Part shown: positions 10,980 through 23,908 of the stretch, piece after piece
Position numbering within the stretch: position 1 is the stretch's first letter
How the letters are laid out: the number at the start of each line of letters is the position of its first letter
Position numbers and translations under genes: made by a program
Notes under the pieces: model-generated
Told to the model about the DNA's origin: nothing
Databases searched by the model: none
Seen by the model: only the letters and a program-made list of their open reading frames with translations
From: Saussurea involucrata
Lineage: Eukaryota; Streptophyta; Magnoliopsida; Asterales; Asteraceae
Reading direction: 5' to 3'
DNA: 64,000 nt
Assembly: GCA_033807775.1 (NCBI GenBank)
Contig: CM066327.1
Span: 90,418,295-90,482,294 of the forward strand

Positions 10980-11340
10980 AATTAGTGTGATTTTGATCGA
11001 GTTGGTGAACTTTGCGCCAGATCTGAACTTTGCGCCACATTCATCAGCTTTGCGCCAGCATCATAGTGCTTTGCGTCTTCCTCTTTCAGCCTTCTGATTA
11101 GTTTTTGGACAAGTGAGAATCTCACCAGCCTCTGTCACGAAAAGCTGATTTTGCGTCTCACTTTGCGCCACCAACTGTAGCGCATTTTACACTTTGCGCT
11201 ACCTTCTGTGAAGAGTTTCAGAGTTCGATTTTTTTTTCTAAGTACAAATTGCGCCATCTTCTTTGGTGCATTTTCCATTTTGCGCCACCGTCTTTGGCGC
11301 ATTTCGAGCATTGCGCCACTGTTACTAGCGACTTTCTGAC
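10980..11340 (+). repeat. TTTGCGCCA-rich leader
   Basis: The gag leader holds about ten copies of TTGCGCCA or its GCGCAA-type complement, spaced irregularly. The same word returns at 19240-19260 and 19745-19925 before the third ORF of this element, and nowhere else in the window at such density. Confidence 0.85.
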
Positions 11341-11379
11341 TTAGCAATTTTTTTTTCGGAGTTTCAGCTGCTGTATTCT

Positions 11380-14284
11380 GTGTTCATTATGGCTTTTCCA
11401 GAAAATTCGTTCAAGAATGATATCATGATGTCATTAGGGTCAAACACAAGGCCTCCGGTTCTAATCAACGAAAATGAATTTTCTCAATGGCAAGACCGAT
11501 TTATTAACTTCATAGAGACGCAAAATAACGGAGCAAATATAATGCGTTCTCTTACTAAAGGGCCTTTTGTCAAACCTTATGTGGATATTCCGGCAACCGC
11601 TACTGTTCCGGCTTCAAGGACTCTAAAAAATGTTAGTGATTATACGTCTGAAGAGAATTTGAGACTTCAAGGGGATAGAGAAGTAAAGGCCTTTCTTATA
11701 CAAGCTCTCCCGAATCACATCTACAACCGAATTGATTGTTTCAAGAATAATCCGACGATGATGTGGTCACAACTTGAAAAGATAATGCTAGGATCGGCGG
11801 TTGCTACTCAGCTAAAACAGACAAGGTTTATAAACAACTTTGAAGGGTTTAAAGCGAAAGAGAATGAATCCTTGAAGAGTGTGTTTGACAGATTTTGGGC
11901 GGTCATAAATGATCTTCATAAGATCAAAGTCACGAAGACTGAGTTAGAGGCAAATTTGAAGTTTTTGAATACCATAATGGAGCAACTCATGTCATAGGCT
12001 TCGGAATGATGTGCGAATTTCTGCGATGCAGATTCAAGAGCTATATGAGATTCTGATGACAGATGAAGATATGGTCAAAGAAATGAAGGCCAAGTTAGAT
12101 AAGAAAAACAAGGTCAAGACAATAGACCCGATTGCTTTGTTAGCAAGTCACTTAGCCGAGAAAAGTTTGATAGATAATGCGTTTGATGGAAGTGTTGAAG
12201 ATGATGGTGAAGCGTTAGAGAAAGCTATGATACTTCTTACTCAATACTATAAAAAGAAGTATCACAACAGATCGGGGTCGAACAATCTGAGATTTTCTTC
12301 GGGCTCTAGAAAAGTAGATCGAGAAAGTGATGGTACGAAACCCTTTGTCCCAAAATTTGTAGCTACCAAACAAGAGGAGAAAATGAAAGAAGATGACAAG
12401 AAGGTAGTTACTTGTTTTAAATGTGGGAAAACGGGACATATGGCTAGAGAATGTAAAGTCAAAGTGGTTCGTGACTCATCGTACTACAAGAAGAAATTAG
12501 AATTGGCTGAGAAGAAGGAGAATGGAACGATTTTGCTCGTTGAAGAGGAATATTTTTTGGATTACTCCGATGATGAAACCCAGAATGAAGAAACTGCTGA
12601 TATGTGTTTCATCGGGGATGATGCAAGTGATGATGAGGCTGATGATCAAGAAAGTGCAAGCGACGAATCTGAGGTACCTTCTCAATTTGATTATGATTTT
12701 ATTTTATCTCAGATGAACATAGTCACAAATGCTATTCGTACGCTTCGTTCAAAACTTCTTTCTGAAAAAGAAATTAATCATGATAAATCAAAATTAATTA
12801 AAAAGCTTCAAATAAATATTCAAGATGAAAAGACGATTTTGATAGACACAAAAGATAAATTTCAAAAGAAGATAGAAGAATTAGAAGAAATGAACAAATC
12901 TTGTCTTGAATCTTTGAACTCTATGACCAAGGTAAAAGATATGTTTTCTGATAAAATTACAGAGTTAGAAGAGAAACTATACTTAAGAGGTCAAACTGAA
13001 CAAACAGTTTACTTAAATAAACCAAGGAGTTATATTTCTATAAAGGAGAAATGGGGACTTGGATTTGAAAATCCACATTTTTTAGAAGAGGCTAAAACAA
13101 AAGTTCCTACTTTATATGAATTCGATTTTTTACATCTCACTAGATATGCTCCTCATTTTAAGATTAATTGGACAAATGATGAGGAAGTTTTAAAATTAGA
13201 AGAAGAGAAAAGGAAACTTACTACTAAAATGCAACTTCCATTTGTTTATACTCGTGAAAATGCGAAGTACATTTCTAAGTCTAAAAATTCCAACAAAGAT
13301 TCTTTATCAAACGATTATTTTGACATATATGCTAATAATACTAATAAGGAGAATAATTCCAAAGTATTGTATGATACTAAAAGATATATTCCTCCTTTAG
13401 TATTAGAAGCTAAAATCGTTAGTCTTGAAAATAAAATCGTTGATCTTGAATCTAAGTTAGAATTTTTAGAAGATCAAAACATCTTGTCTGAGCTAGAAAG
13501 CAACATATTCTCTATATGTATGGATTCTAGTCTTAAAGAAGATGTAAAAGTCAAACAAGATTTTGTTGATAAAGATAAAAGGAACGTACAAGTAGATTTT
13601 AAAGATGATAAAATGGATGTTGAACAAAACCAAAACTTTTTCTCTTCCAATATTGAAACTGATTCTGAGTCTGATAAATCTGAAAATGAAAAAGAAAATA
13701 ACTCCGAGGGAAAAGAGAATGAAACTGTTTCAAAGATTGATGTTTTAAATAAAGTTATTTCTTCGGAATCTGAAATCAAAACGGAGAAAATAGATGATAC
13801 TTTTACGATAAATACAAATTTTTATAAAACTAAACGTCGTAAAAGAAGAAGGTCAAAGAAGTCAAATAATCAAACTCCAAATTCTGAAAATGTCTCTGAT
13901 TCTTCTTATTCTATTTTTTCAAATAGGGTTGTGAACAAGCGGCCAAGGCAAATTTGGAAAATCAAAAGCATACCTCCAGAAATGTCAACTTCTGAATCGA
14001 GCGACATAGATGACATAATTTGTAATAAGAATACATTTGCTTGTAATAAAAAGAATTGTAATATTTCTTCGCGTTATTCAATAAAGCAAATGTTTCAAAT
14101 TGCAAATGATTGTTTGTGTTGCTCATCAAGTTGTAATTCTGGTGGTAGTGTTGATACTTCCGATACTGATTTTGTTCATGATTCGTTTTATAATTCACAT
14201 GCATATTATAATAATAAAGACTTTAAAAAGAACAGGACCAACAAGAAAGGACCCAAATCCATATGGGTACCTAAATCTGTTTGA
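11380..14284 (+). pseudogene. Copia gag with zinc knuckle and long coiled-coil tail (frameshifted)
   Basis: In-frame sequence starts upstream, but the likely start is the ATG at 11389 (MAFPENSF). The first frame, to the TAG at 11995-11997, encodes the UBN2-like gag core (EFSQWQDRFINFIE, EVKAFLIQALPNHIYNRI). About 20 bases before that stop the homologous reading moves to the second frame, which runs on from about 11978 to a TGA at 14282-14284. The second part has one CCHC zinc knuckle (CFKCGKTGHMARECK, near 12414). Then come some 600 residues rich in Lys/Glu/Asn with coiled-coil stretches, ending KGPKSIWVPKSV, like the second Sirevirus (WIWVPKSL). Gag forms the particle and the knuckle binds RNA. 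The frameshift makes this copy non-functional. Confidence 0.85.
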
Positions 14285-17200
14285 TGTGCTTATTTGCAGC
14301 CAAGTCGTTTGTGGTATCTGGACTCTGAATGCACCAAACCTATGACTGACAATAAGTCTTTATTATCTAACTTTAAAGAAAAGTCATGTGGACGTGTTAA
14401 GTTTGGAAATTGTGCAACATCACCTATTCTTGGATATGGAGATCTCGTCCAAGGAAACATTACTGTGAAAAGAGTGAGCTACGTTGAAGGTCTAAGCCAC
14501 AATTTATTCAGCGTTGGACAGTTTTGCGACAAAGAGTTAGAAGTTAGCTTCAAGTCCAAAAGAGTTGCTGTGAAAAATGACAATTTGTACACCATGGATC
14601 TCTCAACTATTAACACCCCCTCGGATATCTGTCTTTTGTCAAAAGCAACAACTCAACAAAGCTGGCTATGGCATAGAAGACTGGCTCATCTCAACTTTCG
14701 ATACATGGATAGATTAGCCAAAGATGAACTGGTTCGAGGTCTTCCATCTCTGAGATTTCAAAAAGATCATCTCTGCCAAGATTGTGAAAAGGGCAAAATG
14801 AAGAAAGTTCCTCACAAGCCGAAACCTGATTTTTGCATGAAGGATATTCTTGATATTTTACATGTCGATTTGTGTGGGCCAATGAAGACAAAAAGTATTG
14901 GGAAGAAAAGGTATGTTTTGGTGGTGGTTGATGATTACTCACGATATACTTGGCTTAAGTTTTTGAAGTCAAAAGATGAAACTCCAGAAATCCTTATCAA
15001 TCTCATCAAGACCATTCAGATTAATAAGCAAAAGGCAGTGAAAGTCGTCAGATCCGACAACGGTACGGAATTCAAGAACAGTATTCTACAAGCGTTCTAT
15101 GAAGAAAAAGGTATTACTCAACAGTTTTCTGCCGCAAGAACACCTCAACAGAATGGTATTGTGGAGAGACGAAAGAGAACCTTGGTTGAAGCTGCTCGTA
15201 CTATGCTTGCTTATTCAGGTCATCCTTTATCTCATTGGGCAGAGGTAGTGTCTACGGCATGTCACACACAGAACAGGTCTATCCTTCATCGACGATTCAA
15301 TAAAACTCCTTATGAGCTTATGAACGGCATCAAACCAAATGTCAAATATTTCCGAACTTTTGGGTGCAAATGTTTTATGTTGAATGATCGGGAAAATCTG
15401 AACAACTTCAGTCCGAAAGAAGATGAAGGAATTTTTCTTGGTTATGCTCTTACTTCAGCCGCATACAGAGTGTATCTAACTTCAGCTACAAAGGTGGTGG
15501 AAAGCGTAAATGTCAAATTTGATGAATCTGAAGAAATGGTTTCCGGCCAAACACGACCAGAACCCGATTTAACAGGAATTTTAGCTTCTAGACAAATCGG
15601 TTCAGAACCTGTTCCACAACCGACATCTCAGGATCCGAATTTTATTTCTAATACACTTTCTGATCTTGATTTATTATTTGAGCATTTTTATAATGATGTG
15701 CCTTCTACTAATACTGATGTTATTTCTAATGTGTCAAATCAGGAAACTGTGAATGCATCTACGTCTAATTCCGTTGCAAATAACTCTGTCAATGATGTAG
15801 TTCCAGTCGTTCCTGAATACGAGACAACTGAAGATCAAACAGTGGTTACTGAAGAACCACAAGTGATATATGAAATCGTGTAGCCGGTGACAATCGATGA
15901 AATGAATTCATCTCAGATTCAAGAAGAAACTGAAGTTGTTCAACCTAATGAGGAAGTAATCCAAAATCCGATTGATAATCAACCGTCAGTTCAAGAATTT
16001 GAATCTGAGAGTGTAGTTGAGATACCTCCTCCAATTCCAGAAGTGATACATGTTTCTTCGAGTGAATCAGAAATACCTGAACCTCCTTCTCAAACTTTGG
16101 AAAGTGTTCAAGAGATAGTTGATCCCCTCCCTCACTCAGCAAAATGGACAAAGGCTCATCCAATTCATCAAATCATTGGTGATCCTTCTGCAAATATTTC
16201 TACAAGATCCAAGTCCGCGACGTCAAATGAATGCTTATTCGCTTGCTTTTTAAGCAATGTTGAACCATCGAAGGTATCAGAAGCATTGAATGATCCAGAT
16301 TGGATTATTGCTATGCAGGAAGAGTTAAACCAGGTTGAAGCATTGAAAGTGTGGAGACTTGTTCCAAGGCCTAAAGGAAAAAGTATAATTGGCACTAAGT
16401 GGATTTTAGAACAAAAAGGACAAAGATGGTATTGTTGTGAGAAATAAAGCTCGTTTGGTAGCAAAGGGTTATCGACAACAAGAAGGCATAGATTACGATG
16501 AAACATTCGCGCCGGTTGCAAGATTAGAAGCTATCAGAATGTTTCTAACATTTGCAGCATATCGAGACTTTATCGTATATCTGATGGATGTAAAGACAAC
16601 TTTTCTGAATGGGGTACTTAAAGAAGAAGTATATGTATCTCCACCAGAGGGGTTTGTTAACAAAGACAAACCTGATTATGTGTATCGTCTTGACAAAGCT
16701 TTGTATGGGTTGAAACAAGAACCGCGTGCGTGGTACGACGAATTGTCAGCCTTTTTGCTTGAATCCGGATTCGTCAAGGGAGCTATAGACACAACTTTAT
16801 TCATTTATCGTGAAGATCATGATATTTGCTTAGTACAAATTTATGTTGATGACATAATTTTTGGTGCTACTAATGCTTCTTTGTGTACTTGGTTTTTTGA
16901 TCTCATGACCTCCAGGTTTCAAATGAGCATGATGGGAGAAAAAAAAATTTTCCTAGGACTTCAAGTTAAGCAATTACCTGATGGAATCTTCATCAACCAG
17001 TCAAAATATGTCTTTGATATTTTGAAGAAATTCAAAATGGATAAGAGCACTACAATTCGCACTTCGATGGCTCATGGTGCGAAGATTGGTTTATATCCAG
17101 ATGGAAAAGCAGTTGATGTTCGAACCTACCGAGGGATGATTGGATCATTAATGTACTTAACTGCTAGTAGGCCAGACATCATGTTCTTAACATGTTTGTG

Positions 17201-17789
17201 TGCCAGATTTCAGGCTAATCCCAAAGAATCTCATCGGACGGCAGTCAAACGAATTTTCAGATATCTGAAAGGAACTCCATATCTAGGTTTGTGGTATCCA
17301 AAAAGTTCAGATTATAAACTAAATGCTTTTTCTGATGCAGATTATGGTGGAAGTCAAATGGACCAGAAAAGTACATCGGGTCATGTACAATTTCTAGGAG
17401 ATAGGCTGATTAGTTGGGTGTCAAAGAAACAAAATTGTGTGTCAATTTCAACGGCTGAAGTGGAATATGTTGCCGCCGCCAGTTGCTGTTCTCAAGTTCT
17501 TTGGATGAAGACACAGTTACAAGATTATGGGTTGCTGTACAAGACAATTCCGATATATTGTGACAGTAAATCAGCAATTGCTATTTCCGTCAATCCGGTT
17601 CAGCACACAAAGACTAAACACATCGACATGCGATATCATTTCATAAAACATCATATGGAGAACGGTACAATCGAATTATATTTCGTACCTACTGACTATC
17701 AACTTGCCGATCTTTTCACCAAGGTATTGGATGAAAAGCGTTTTAATTTTCTTTTATCAAAACTCGGCATGTTGAACTTGAAAGTTTGA
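14285..17789 (+). pseudogene. Copia pol: protease, integrase, RT, RNase H (broken)
   Basis: Pol is in the same frame as the gag tail, separated only by the TGA at 14282-14284. The protease site reads DSECT in place of the usual DSGCS-type motif. Next are the GAG-pre-integrase HLNF...CQDCEKGKMKK and the integrase core (HVDLCGP, RSDNGTEF, NGIVERRKR). A TAG at 15881-15883 interrupts the same frame in the Pro/Glu-rich linker. A frameshift near 16405-16412 moves RT into the 16437-17789 frame, which carries RLVAKGYRQQEGIDY, VYRLDKALYGLKQEPRAWY, YVDD and the RNase H end KTKHIDMRYHFIKHHMENG. Protease damage, one stop and one frameshift rule out a working polyprotein. Confidence 0.92.
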
Positions 17790-18131
17790 ACCTTCACAAA
17801 TTTAATTCAATGAAGTGAATATATTTCTATTTTCATTCAATGAATAAAATGTGTGTCAAGGGTGACTTTACAAGTAGTTTTGTGATATCTGAGTTTTATT
17901 TGCTTCAACTTTCGCTTCTGAAATAAATCGAAAGGTCAGCAAAACATGAATGAAATTTTGATATATGCGCAAAATTGTGTAAATCTAGACTTATGTAGAA
18001 TACGATGCTCACAAAGCCTAATTGTCAGAATAAAGAATGGAAATGAAAATATGAGGGGAGCACAAAGTTTTATAACCAAGTGATTGAGATGCAATAAAAA
18101 AAATAATTCATTAGGTTTGAAAGTTTGTGCC

Positions 18132-18402
18132 TGTGGCCTATCTGGTTTGGGAGATTAAGTCCCAATGGGTACTCGATACCTAGCCCCTAAGATCAACTGG
18201 TCTGGGATTGGCTGACCCAAATCCTGCTATAGAACCAGATAGAAAGCCATGTTCTACTGGTACAGATGGGATTAGGATATATCGATGTAGCCTTTCTTGT
18301 TTGGGAGAGTAAGTTCCAAGGGGTGCTTGACACCTAGCCCCTAAGGCCAACTGGTCTGTGATTGGCTGACCCAAATCCTGCTATAGAATCAGATAGAAAG
18401 TT
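18132..18402 (+). repeat. Direct repeat, two units, 156-base spacing
   Basis: Both units share TTTGGGAGA.TAAGT.CCAA, CCTAGCCCCTAAG, CAACTGGTCTG and GATTGGCTGACCCAAATCCT, then GCTATAGAA.CAGATAGAAAG. About 85 percent of bases match by eye. Confidence 0.85.
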
Positions 18403-18904
18403 ACGTTTACGGTGTATCTTAGTCTTAATAAACTTTTTGATAAAAAGATGCCAATGTGCACAAAATAAAAGATGCCAATGAGCACACATCTCTTATATCT
18501 TGGGGAAATTACAATGTCGCGATAAACTTATAAATTTGTGGAAATTCTGATTTCAGTCATATAGTGTGAGTAAGAGCAAAGTATTCTTACAGGTTTCAGA
18601 AATACATTTGATTGTTGCAAATCATTTTTCACATGCTAGCACACCAAATAGATTTAATAAGAGGTTGAAACTGAACAAATTGTAACTTGATATGCAAGCA
18701 TGACTTGTTTCTGAATCCAAAAGCATGCATTTGATGTCATTTGTTTGAAAAACATGTCTACTTTCACTGAGTTGAATTTTATTTGTTCGGTGTTCAAATA
18801 CTCTATAGTTAGTAGTTGTGTTATATAACTTAATGTATTTCAGTTTCCATTACTGATGTTTTACGTGAAAATTTTCATACTGTGATGTGTGGAGTTATGC
18901 TGAT

Positions 18905-19015
18905 TTTGAGGGGGAGCGATTTCAAAAGTTAAGCTATTTTTGAGGGGGAGAGAGTTCATGAGTTGTTATTTTGAAGGAAATAAATATTATAGGTTCTCTA
19001 TTTGAGGGGGAGCAC
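18905..19015 (+). other. Internal polypurine-tract-like repeats
   Basis: TTGAGGGGGAGCG, TTGAGGGGGAGAG and TTGAGGGGGAGCA occur within 100 bases, each resembling the terminal PPT. Multiplied PPTs upstream of the 3' end are a known Sirevirus trait. Confidence 0.6.
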
Positions 19016-20022
19016 ACTCTGCTGAATGGTACGTATCTGTCAGTACAAAGGTTGAGCAGGTATGGGTTTCTGATATTTTCTTCTGGAAAGTTCTCCAAAT
19101 GCTATTTTAATCTGAGGTTATCTAATGCATTTTTGTAGGGGAGTGAAAAGAGTCTAAAATGAGAAAACTCATTTTTTTTAAAATGCAAAAATACTTCAAG
19201 TCTAATTTAATCTACCCTTTTGTGGCACAAATCAAGATTTGCGCGACCTTAGGTGGCGCAAATCACTTAAATTCAGTATTTTTGATTTAAAAAAAACATG
19301 GTTTTTAAAAGGGTTTATAAAGGTTTTGACTATTTTTTTTACTTTCATTTCATTTGCCTTGCGTTTTCTCCCTGGTATTTCTCTCGATTTCACTCTCCTA
19401 TTCGATTCAAATTCTGGTGATTGGTTACTGTTCATCGATTCAGGTATGTCTTTCAAAATCGATTCAATCTGGTATTTCAGAATTTCAGAATCGATTCAAT
19501 CTGGTATTCCATGTACTTCAATCAATTTGTGAGGATTAGTCACATTTTAAGTGCGTACTGTTCATTCTAATCGGTTCTTCGTTTTAGGTTTTCGTGAAAT
19601 TAGGGTTTACTAAGTGTTGGTTAGGGTCGATTTATGCTAACATTGTGTTTAAATGCTGATTCGATGCCTATAAACTTTTCTAGAATGTCTAATTTTTGGA
19701 TTTGATTCGATATGTCGAATGTCGCGATTTTTGAAATCTGTTTCAAGTGAGAATTGCGCCTCTGTCTTTAGCGCAATTCCCACTTTGCGCCACAGCTGGT
19801 AGCGCAATTCTCATTTTGCGCTAGTGCTTATGGCGATTTTCTTCTAAATTTTGTCCATCTCAGAATTGCGCCTCTTCAGCTCGCGCATTTCTTGCTTTGC
19901 GCCACAGCCTTTGGCGCATTTTAGACTTAGAGTTTTTTTTATTTCACATTTTTTTCCTATTTTCTTTCATAGTGTTTCTTGCTTATGTTTTATACTTTGT
20001 TTGCATATTTCTTAGGGGATAT

Positions 20023-23000
20023 ATGGATTCAAATGATGATCAGAATCCTCAACTTCAGGAAGTTGAGAATCAACCATCGGATCATGCTTCTCGAGATAAA
20101 CGTCTTCCATCAGCTCGTTCTTCGGGAGCTGATTTGTCTGCCAGAAGGAGTTCTCCGGAAGATGTTTTCCCACTCAAATTATATGTTTTGCCTTACAAGC
20201 CAAAAAATTATTTTGTCAATCTTGACAGAGTGAGAATTCATCCGATTATACGTGCTATTCTACGAGGTCATCCAATTAATTATGCACTTTCGAGACGTCA
20301 TGGAGTTCCTGAGGTTTATCTGCCACAAGCCTGGCATACAATCAGAAAGATTGATAATATTTCCTATCCTCGATTCGAGATTCAGATCGACCAGTTCGAG
20401 ACTTTTCTGGATTATCATCGTCTTCGATTATTACTTCGTCTACCAGAAGCTGATTCGAGACCGGGTCGTACAGAATTTGATGATTATCCACCGAAAGAAG
20501 ATATATTGGCTGGAATTCGAGCACTGGGATATGTTGGTCCTTTGACTATGGTTAGTCAATTTGAGAAGTCACGTCTTCCACCAGTATGGTATGCTTTGAG
20601 CTCAGTTATCAACAGATGTTTGACATCCAAACATTCTGGTACCGATAATTCAAGTCTGCATTACTTACGACTTTTCCATGCAATTATATATGATTTGCAT
20701 GTGGATTATGCTCTTATCTTCTGGACCGAATTGTCTGAGCTTGTGTATACCAAAAGTACGAATAAAGATCGCAAGTTCGTGCCATTCATTCGATTCTTGG
20801 AGCTTATTGTCTGGAGCATGCTTAGGAGTAATAAAGACATTCCAAGAAGACATAACTGGGTTTTAGCTCTTGATTATGAAATGGGGTACATCAACAGGCA
20901 GAAGCGTACGTTTGATAATTTTATGCCTATTCCTCCAGAGCAGATTCAGAATTATGCAGATCCAGAAGATGAAGCGGTAATTGATTATTGGGAAGAGCAT
21001 GGAATAGAAATTCAAGAACAGAATGTTCAAGAAGAGACTGAACAAGAAGAACAACAAGCACAGGGTAAAGATGATGCTGACTCAAGTAGTTCTGAAAGTG
21101 ATGATGGTGATGACGGAGTGGATGATACAGATAATGATGATAGTGGTGGAAATGATGCTGATATGAATTTTGGAGAATCTGTCTTAAGAGAATCAGAAGT
21201 GGAGACCACACATGTTTCAGAAAGATTGTTGTCGGAAAGTAATACGGTTGACACTTCGGATACCGTTCCGATAAACACGAATGTGGCAAATATTGAGGTA
21301 GATGAACTTAATCTTCGTTTGGCCAGACCATCTACAAGGAATGTAGATACTCAGGTTTCAGCTCCTTTGATTTCTTCTGGTGTAACAGTTCTAAAAGCAA
21401 GTACGACAGTTCCTTCTACAGTCGTTACATCTGAATTACTTAGAACGTCGGATTCAATGTCACTTGATGAGCTATTAAAGACAATGAATGACCGAATGGA
21501 TGCCGAAAAGAATGAGCAGTTACTCAAAATGAAGGCGATGCTGAAGGGTAAAGGGAAAGTAACAGATATTCCTAAGATTCCAGTTGATATTCCATTTAGA
21601 CGATCGACGGGTGTTATTATTCGAGAGCCTTTAAGTCGACCAGTTTCTCAACCGCCAACTCAACCTCCAATTCAGCCTTCAGTTCAAGCTCTACCTTCAT
21701 CGCAACATGGTATTCTGGATATTCCGATTTCAGAACTTTCTGATATGCTCTACGCGCGATTATTATCTATGTCTTCTCCGGAGCATCAGGATAAAGATCT
21801 TTTTTCTCTGCTTCGAAATTTTCAACCAACTCCGCCTCTGTCTTCTACTCATACTCTGACACCAGTTCCTGATCCTTGAGCATCGTCATTGGTGGATGAG
21901 TTTCATTCTTTCAGGACTGAGGATCAAAATAGTTTTACTGAAATTCAGAAAGGGTTAAAGTTGATGACAGATATTCTTTCTACGCTTTCTGAAAGAGTGG
22001 CTAGACATGAAGAAACTTGCCAATCTACTGCCGGTTCTTCTCTTAAGCGTAGACATGACCAAGATGATCCGGGTCATCAAGGTCATGAGGGGGAGAATTC
22101 TAAGAGACGAAGAGTTGAAGAAAGTGTGCATGAAGAATCTACTGAAAATGTCAATGAAGAAAGGGCAAATGAGGGAAGAGCAAATGAAGAAGCTGATCCG
22201 GAAAACTTAGTTGATGAGTTGCTGAATGAAGTTGATTTGACGGCTATGGCTTCGGATATTAACTATGTTGAGCCCGGGAATGCGAACAATCTGCAACTAG
22301 TTGTTTATGTTGACCCAGATTCTGCACCTGTTTCAACCGGATGTCCGAAGACTTCTAATGTGCATGAGTCTGAAGAATTTGAAGATATGCGTAACTTCTT
22401 TTCTAACTATGTTGAGATTGATTCAGATGATGATGTTCAAAGAAAGTTTGATAAGTTCTGAAAGATTAAAGAAGAAGATCAAGATGATATTGTAGTTATA
22501 TCTGATACAGAAGTTGAAGTTGAAGTAGATGAGAAAGATATTGAGGTTGTTAACATGCTTTATGGAGATATTTCAGACAATGAAGATATTGGTAATCAAT
22601 CTCCATTAGCACATTCTCCTGTTCAAGAACACGAAGTTCCAGTCCAACAAAGTCCTCCGGTTGTTCCTATTGTTCCAGCTCCGACCACCACTACTACTGA
22701 AAGTACGTTTGTTCAGGGTGAGTCGTCCAGAGCTAACTCAGAGGTTCCTGATCCAACTCTGAATATTTCATCTAGCATTTTACAACCAGGTCCCGCATTG
22801 GATAGACAACAAAGAATGGAGAGGCTTGAAGCATGATACCAGGTTACCAGAATGAGATCCGCTTTTCTTGAAGACACTGAACGAAATTTCTATGTCAAGA
22901 AAAGAAGAAGAGTGAATATCAATGCTATTCTGGGTATTGAAAAGGAACCTGCTTGGTATCAATATGAGTACCTGATGTTTATTAAATTTCTACGACAAGG

Positions 23001-23691
23001 AAGATATCTGGTATTTTCTAAGCACAACATTGTAACGGTACTTAAGGTGGAAATAGCCAGTTTTGTCAGAATTTGGTATCCGATATTCTATGTGGAACGT
23101 CAGGATTGTCAGACTTATCGGTTTACTGAAGCAGACTTCAATGAGCTTTCTATCGATGACTTTGAGGTTATTTATCATCAATTTCGAGATATGCCTATTC
23201 GTACTGATGATATCCTCAGGGCTTTGGAAGCAGTCAAGTGTTTCTTACGAAGACAAGTTAGATTTTATCGATGCTTTGACTTCCAGCTTGCTGTTGAGAG
23301 CTTCCAGCCTGTAGTCAATGTGAGAAGACCGGATAGAGAATTGCCGAACATTGACAGCTATCCACTATTTTCTATTGTAGAAGACCCTTATGGGATTGTG
23401 TATAGAGATCAGTCAGGTGTCAGACGATTCCTCAGATTTGATGAAATCGGTAAATATTCTGATGGAACTTTGAAGATCATCCGATTTCAGCTAGATCACA
23501 AACTGAAGGATGCTATGAAGAAGTTATTGGAAACAAGGAGAAGTCTTTACCAAGTTGATAATGCGGAGATCAGACTCTTGAGGAGAGCAATAGAAACAAT
23601 CGACACAAGGCTGAACATCCGGAAAACACTAAGACGCTTGGAGATCTTAATTGGCAAGAATCGTCAACATAGAAGATTCGAGCGCCCTTGA
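20023..23691 (+). pseudogene. Sirevirus-type third ORF, one frame with three TGA stops
   Basis: The first in-frame ATG is at 20023 (MDSNDDQNPQLQEVENQ); an earlier in-frame stretch has only TTG as a possible start. One frame runs 3669 bases to 23691, broken by TGA at 21877-21879, 22459-22461 and 22834-22836. N-terminal region: a folded-looking domain with SRLPPVWYALSSVINRCLTS, close to RGRLPPLWNTLFSILNRCLT in the second Sirevirus. Middle: acidic, Ser/Glu-rich, likely disordered, then coiled coil. C-terminal module: EPAWYQYEYLMFIKFLRQGR and FDFQLAVESFQPV. No transmembrane segment is seen after the ATG. The role of this ORF in Sireviruses is unknown. All three breaks are TGA, as expected if CGA codons were lost to deamination. 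Confidence 0.8.
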
Positions 23692-23694
23692 TTA

Positions 23695-23707
23695 CAAAGG
23701 GGGAGAT
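23695..23707 (+). other. Polypurine tract of the Copia element
   Basis: AAAGGGGGAGATT-type tract directly before the 3' LTR. Confidence 0.85.
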
Positions 23708-23908
23708 TGTTAATGCTACTTTTAGTGTTGTAATCAAGGCTTATCTATTTTAAGCTTGTAATAAGTCTAGTTTGACTTTCTTTAGTCAAGGGTATATAAA
23801 CCCTTGTGTTAGCTTTTGTAAATAACAGTTCATATTTTGAGAGTAACAGATGGCACATTTCTCTCTCTAGATTCTCTCTCTCTAATCTTGATAGATCTTG
23901 GTTTATCA
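23708..23908 (+). repeat. 3' LTR of the 10370-23908 Copia element
   Basis: 201 bases, one mismatch to the 5' LTR seen by eye. It is followed by TSD ATTTC and then the transposase intron end (CGATTTTGTAG). Confidence 0.95.

Larger units (their letters stand above)
17790..20022 (+). other. Copia spacer between pol and third ORF
   Basis: This is 2.2 kb without a convincing ORF. It holds two imperfect direct copies of a roughly 113-base unit (18132-18246 and 18288-18402) and three polypurine-tract-like GAGGGGGAG motifs near 18908, 18940 and 19002. GCGCCA words appear at 19240-19925. It may contain the promoter or splice acceptor for the third ORF, but I cannot show this. Confidence 0.6.
10370..23908 (+). 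mobile_element. Sirevirus-like Ty1/copia element with 201-bp LTRs (13.5 kb)
   Basis: Identical-length LTRs (10370-10570 and 23708-23908) differ at one base seen by eye. They are flanked by TSD ATTTC (10365-10369 and 23909-23913), and PBS and PPT are present. Order: gag with zinc knuckle and long coiled-coil tail, protease, integrase, RT, RNase H, a 2.2-kb spacer, then a third ORF. The Copia domain order and the large third ORF fit the Sirevirus (SIRE/Maximus) lineage. LTRs are far shorter than the 700-830 bases of the other Sireviruses here. Several frameshifts and stops disable it. Confidence 0.93.

Noticed and set aside
19897..20022. Upstream extension of the Copia third ORF with a hydrophobic segment
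   Set aside because: Only a TTG could start it, it overlies the TTGCGCCA-repeat leader, and the first in-frame ATG is at 20023.
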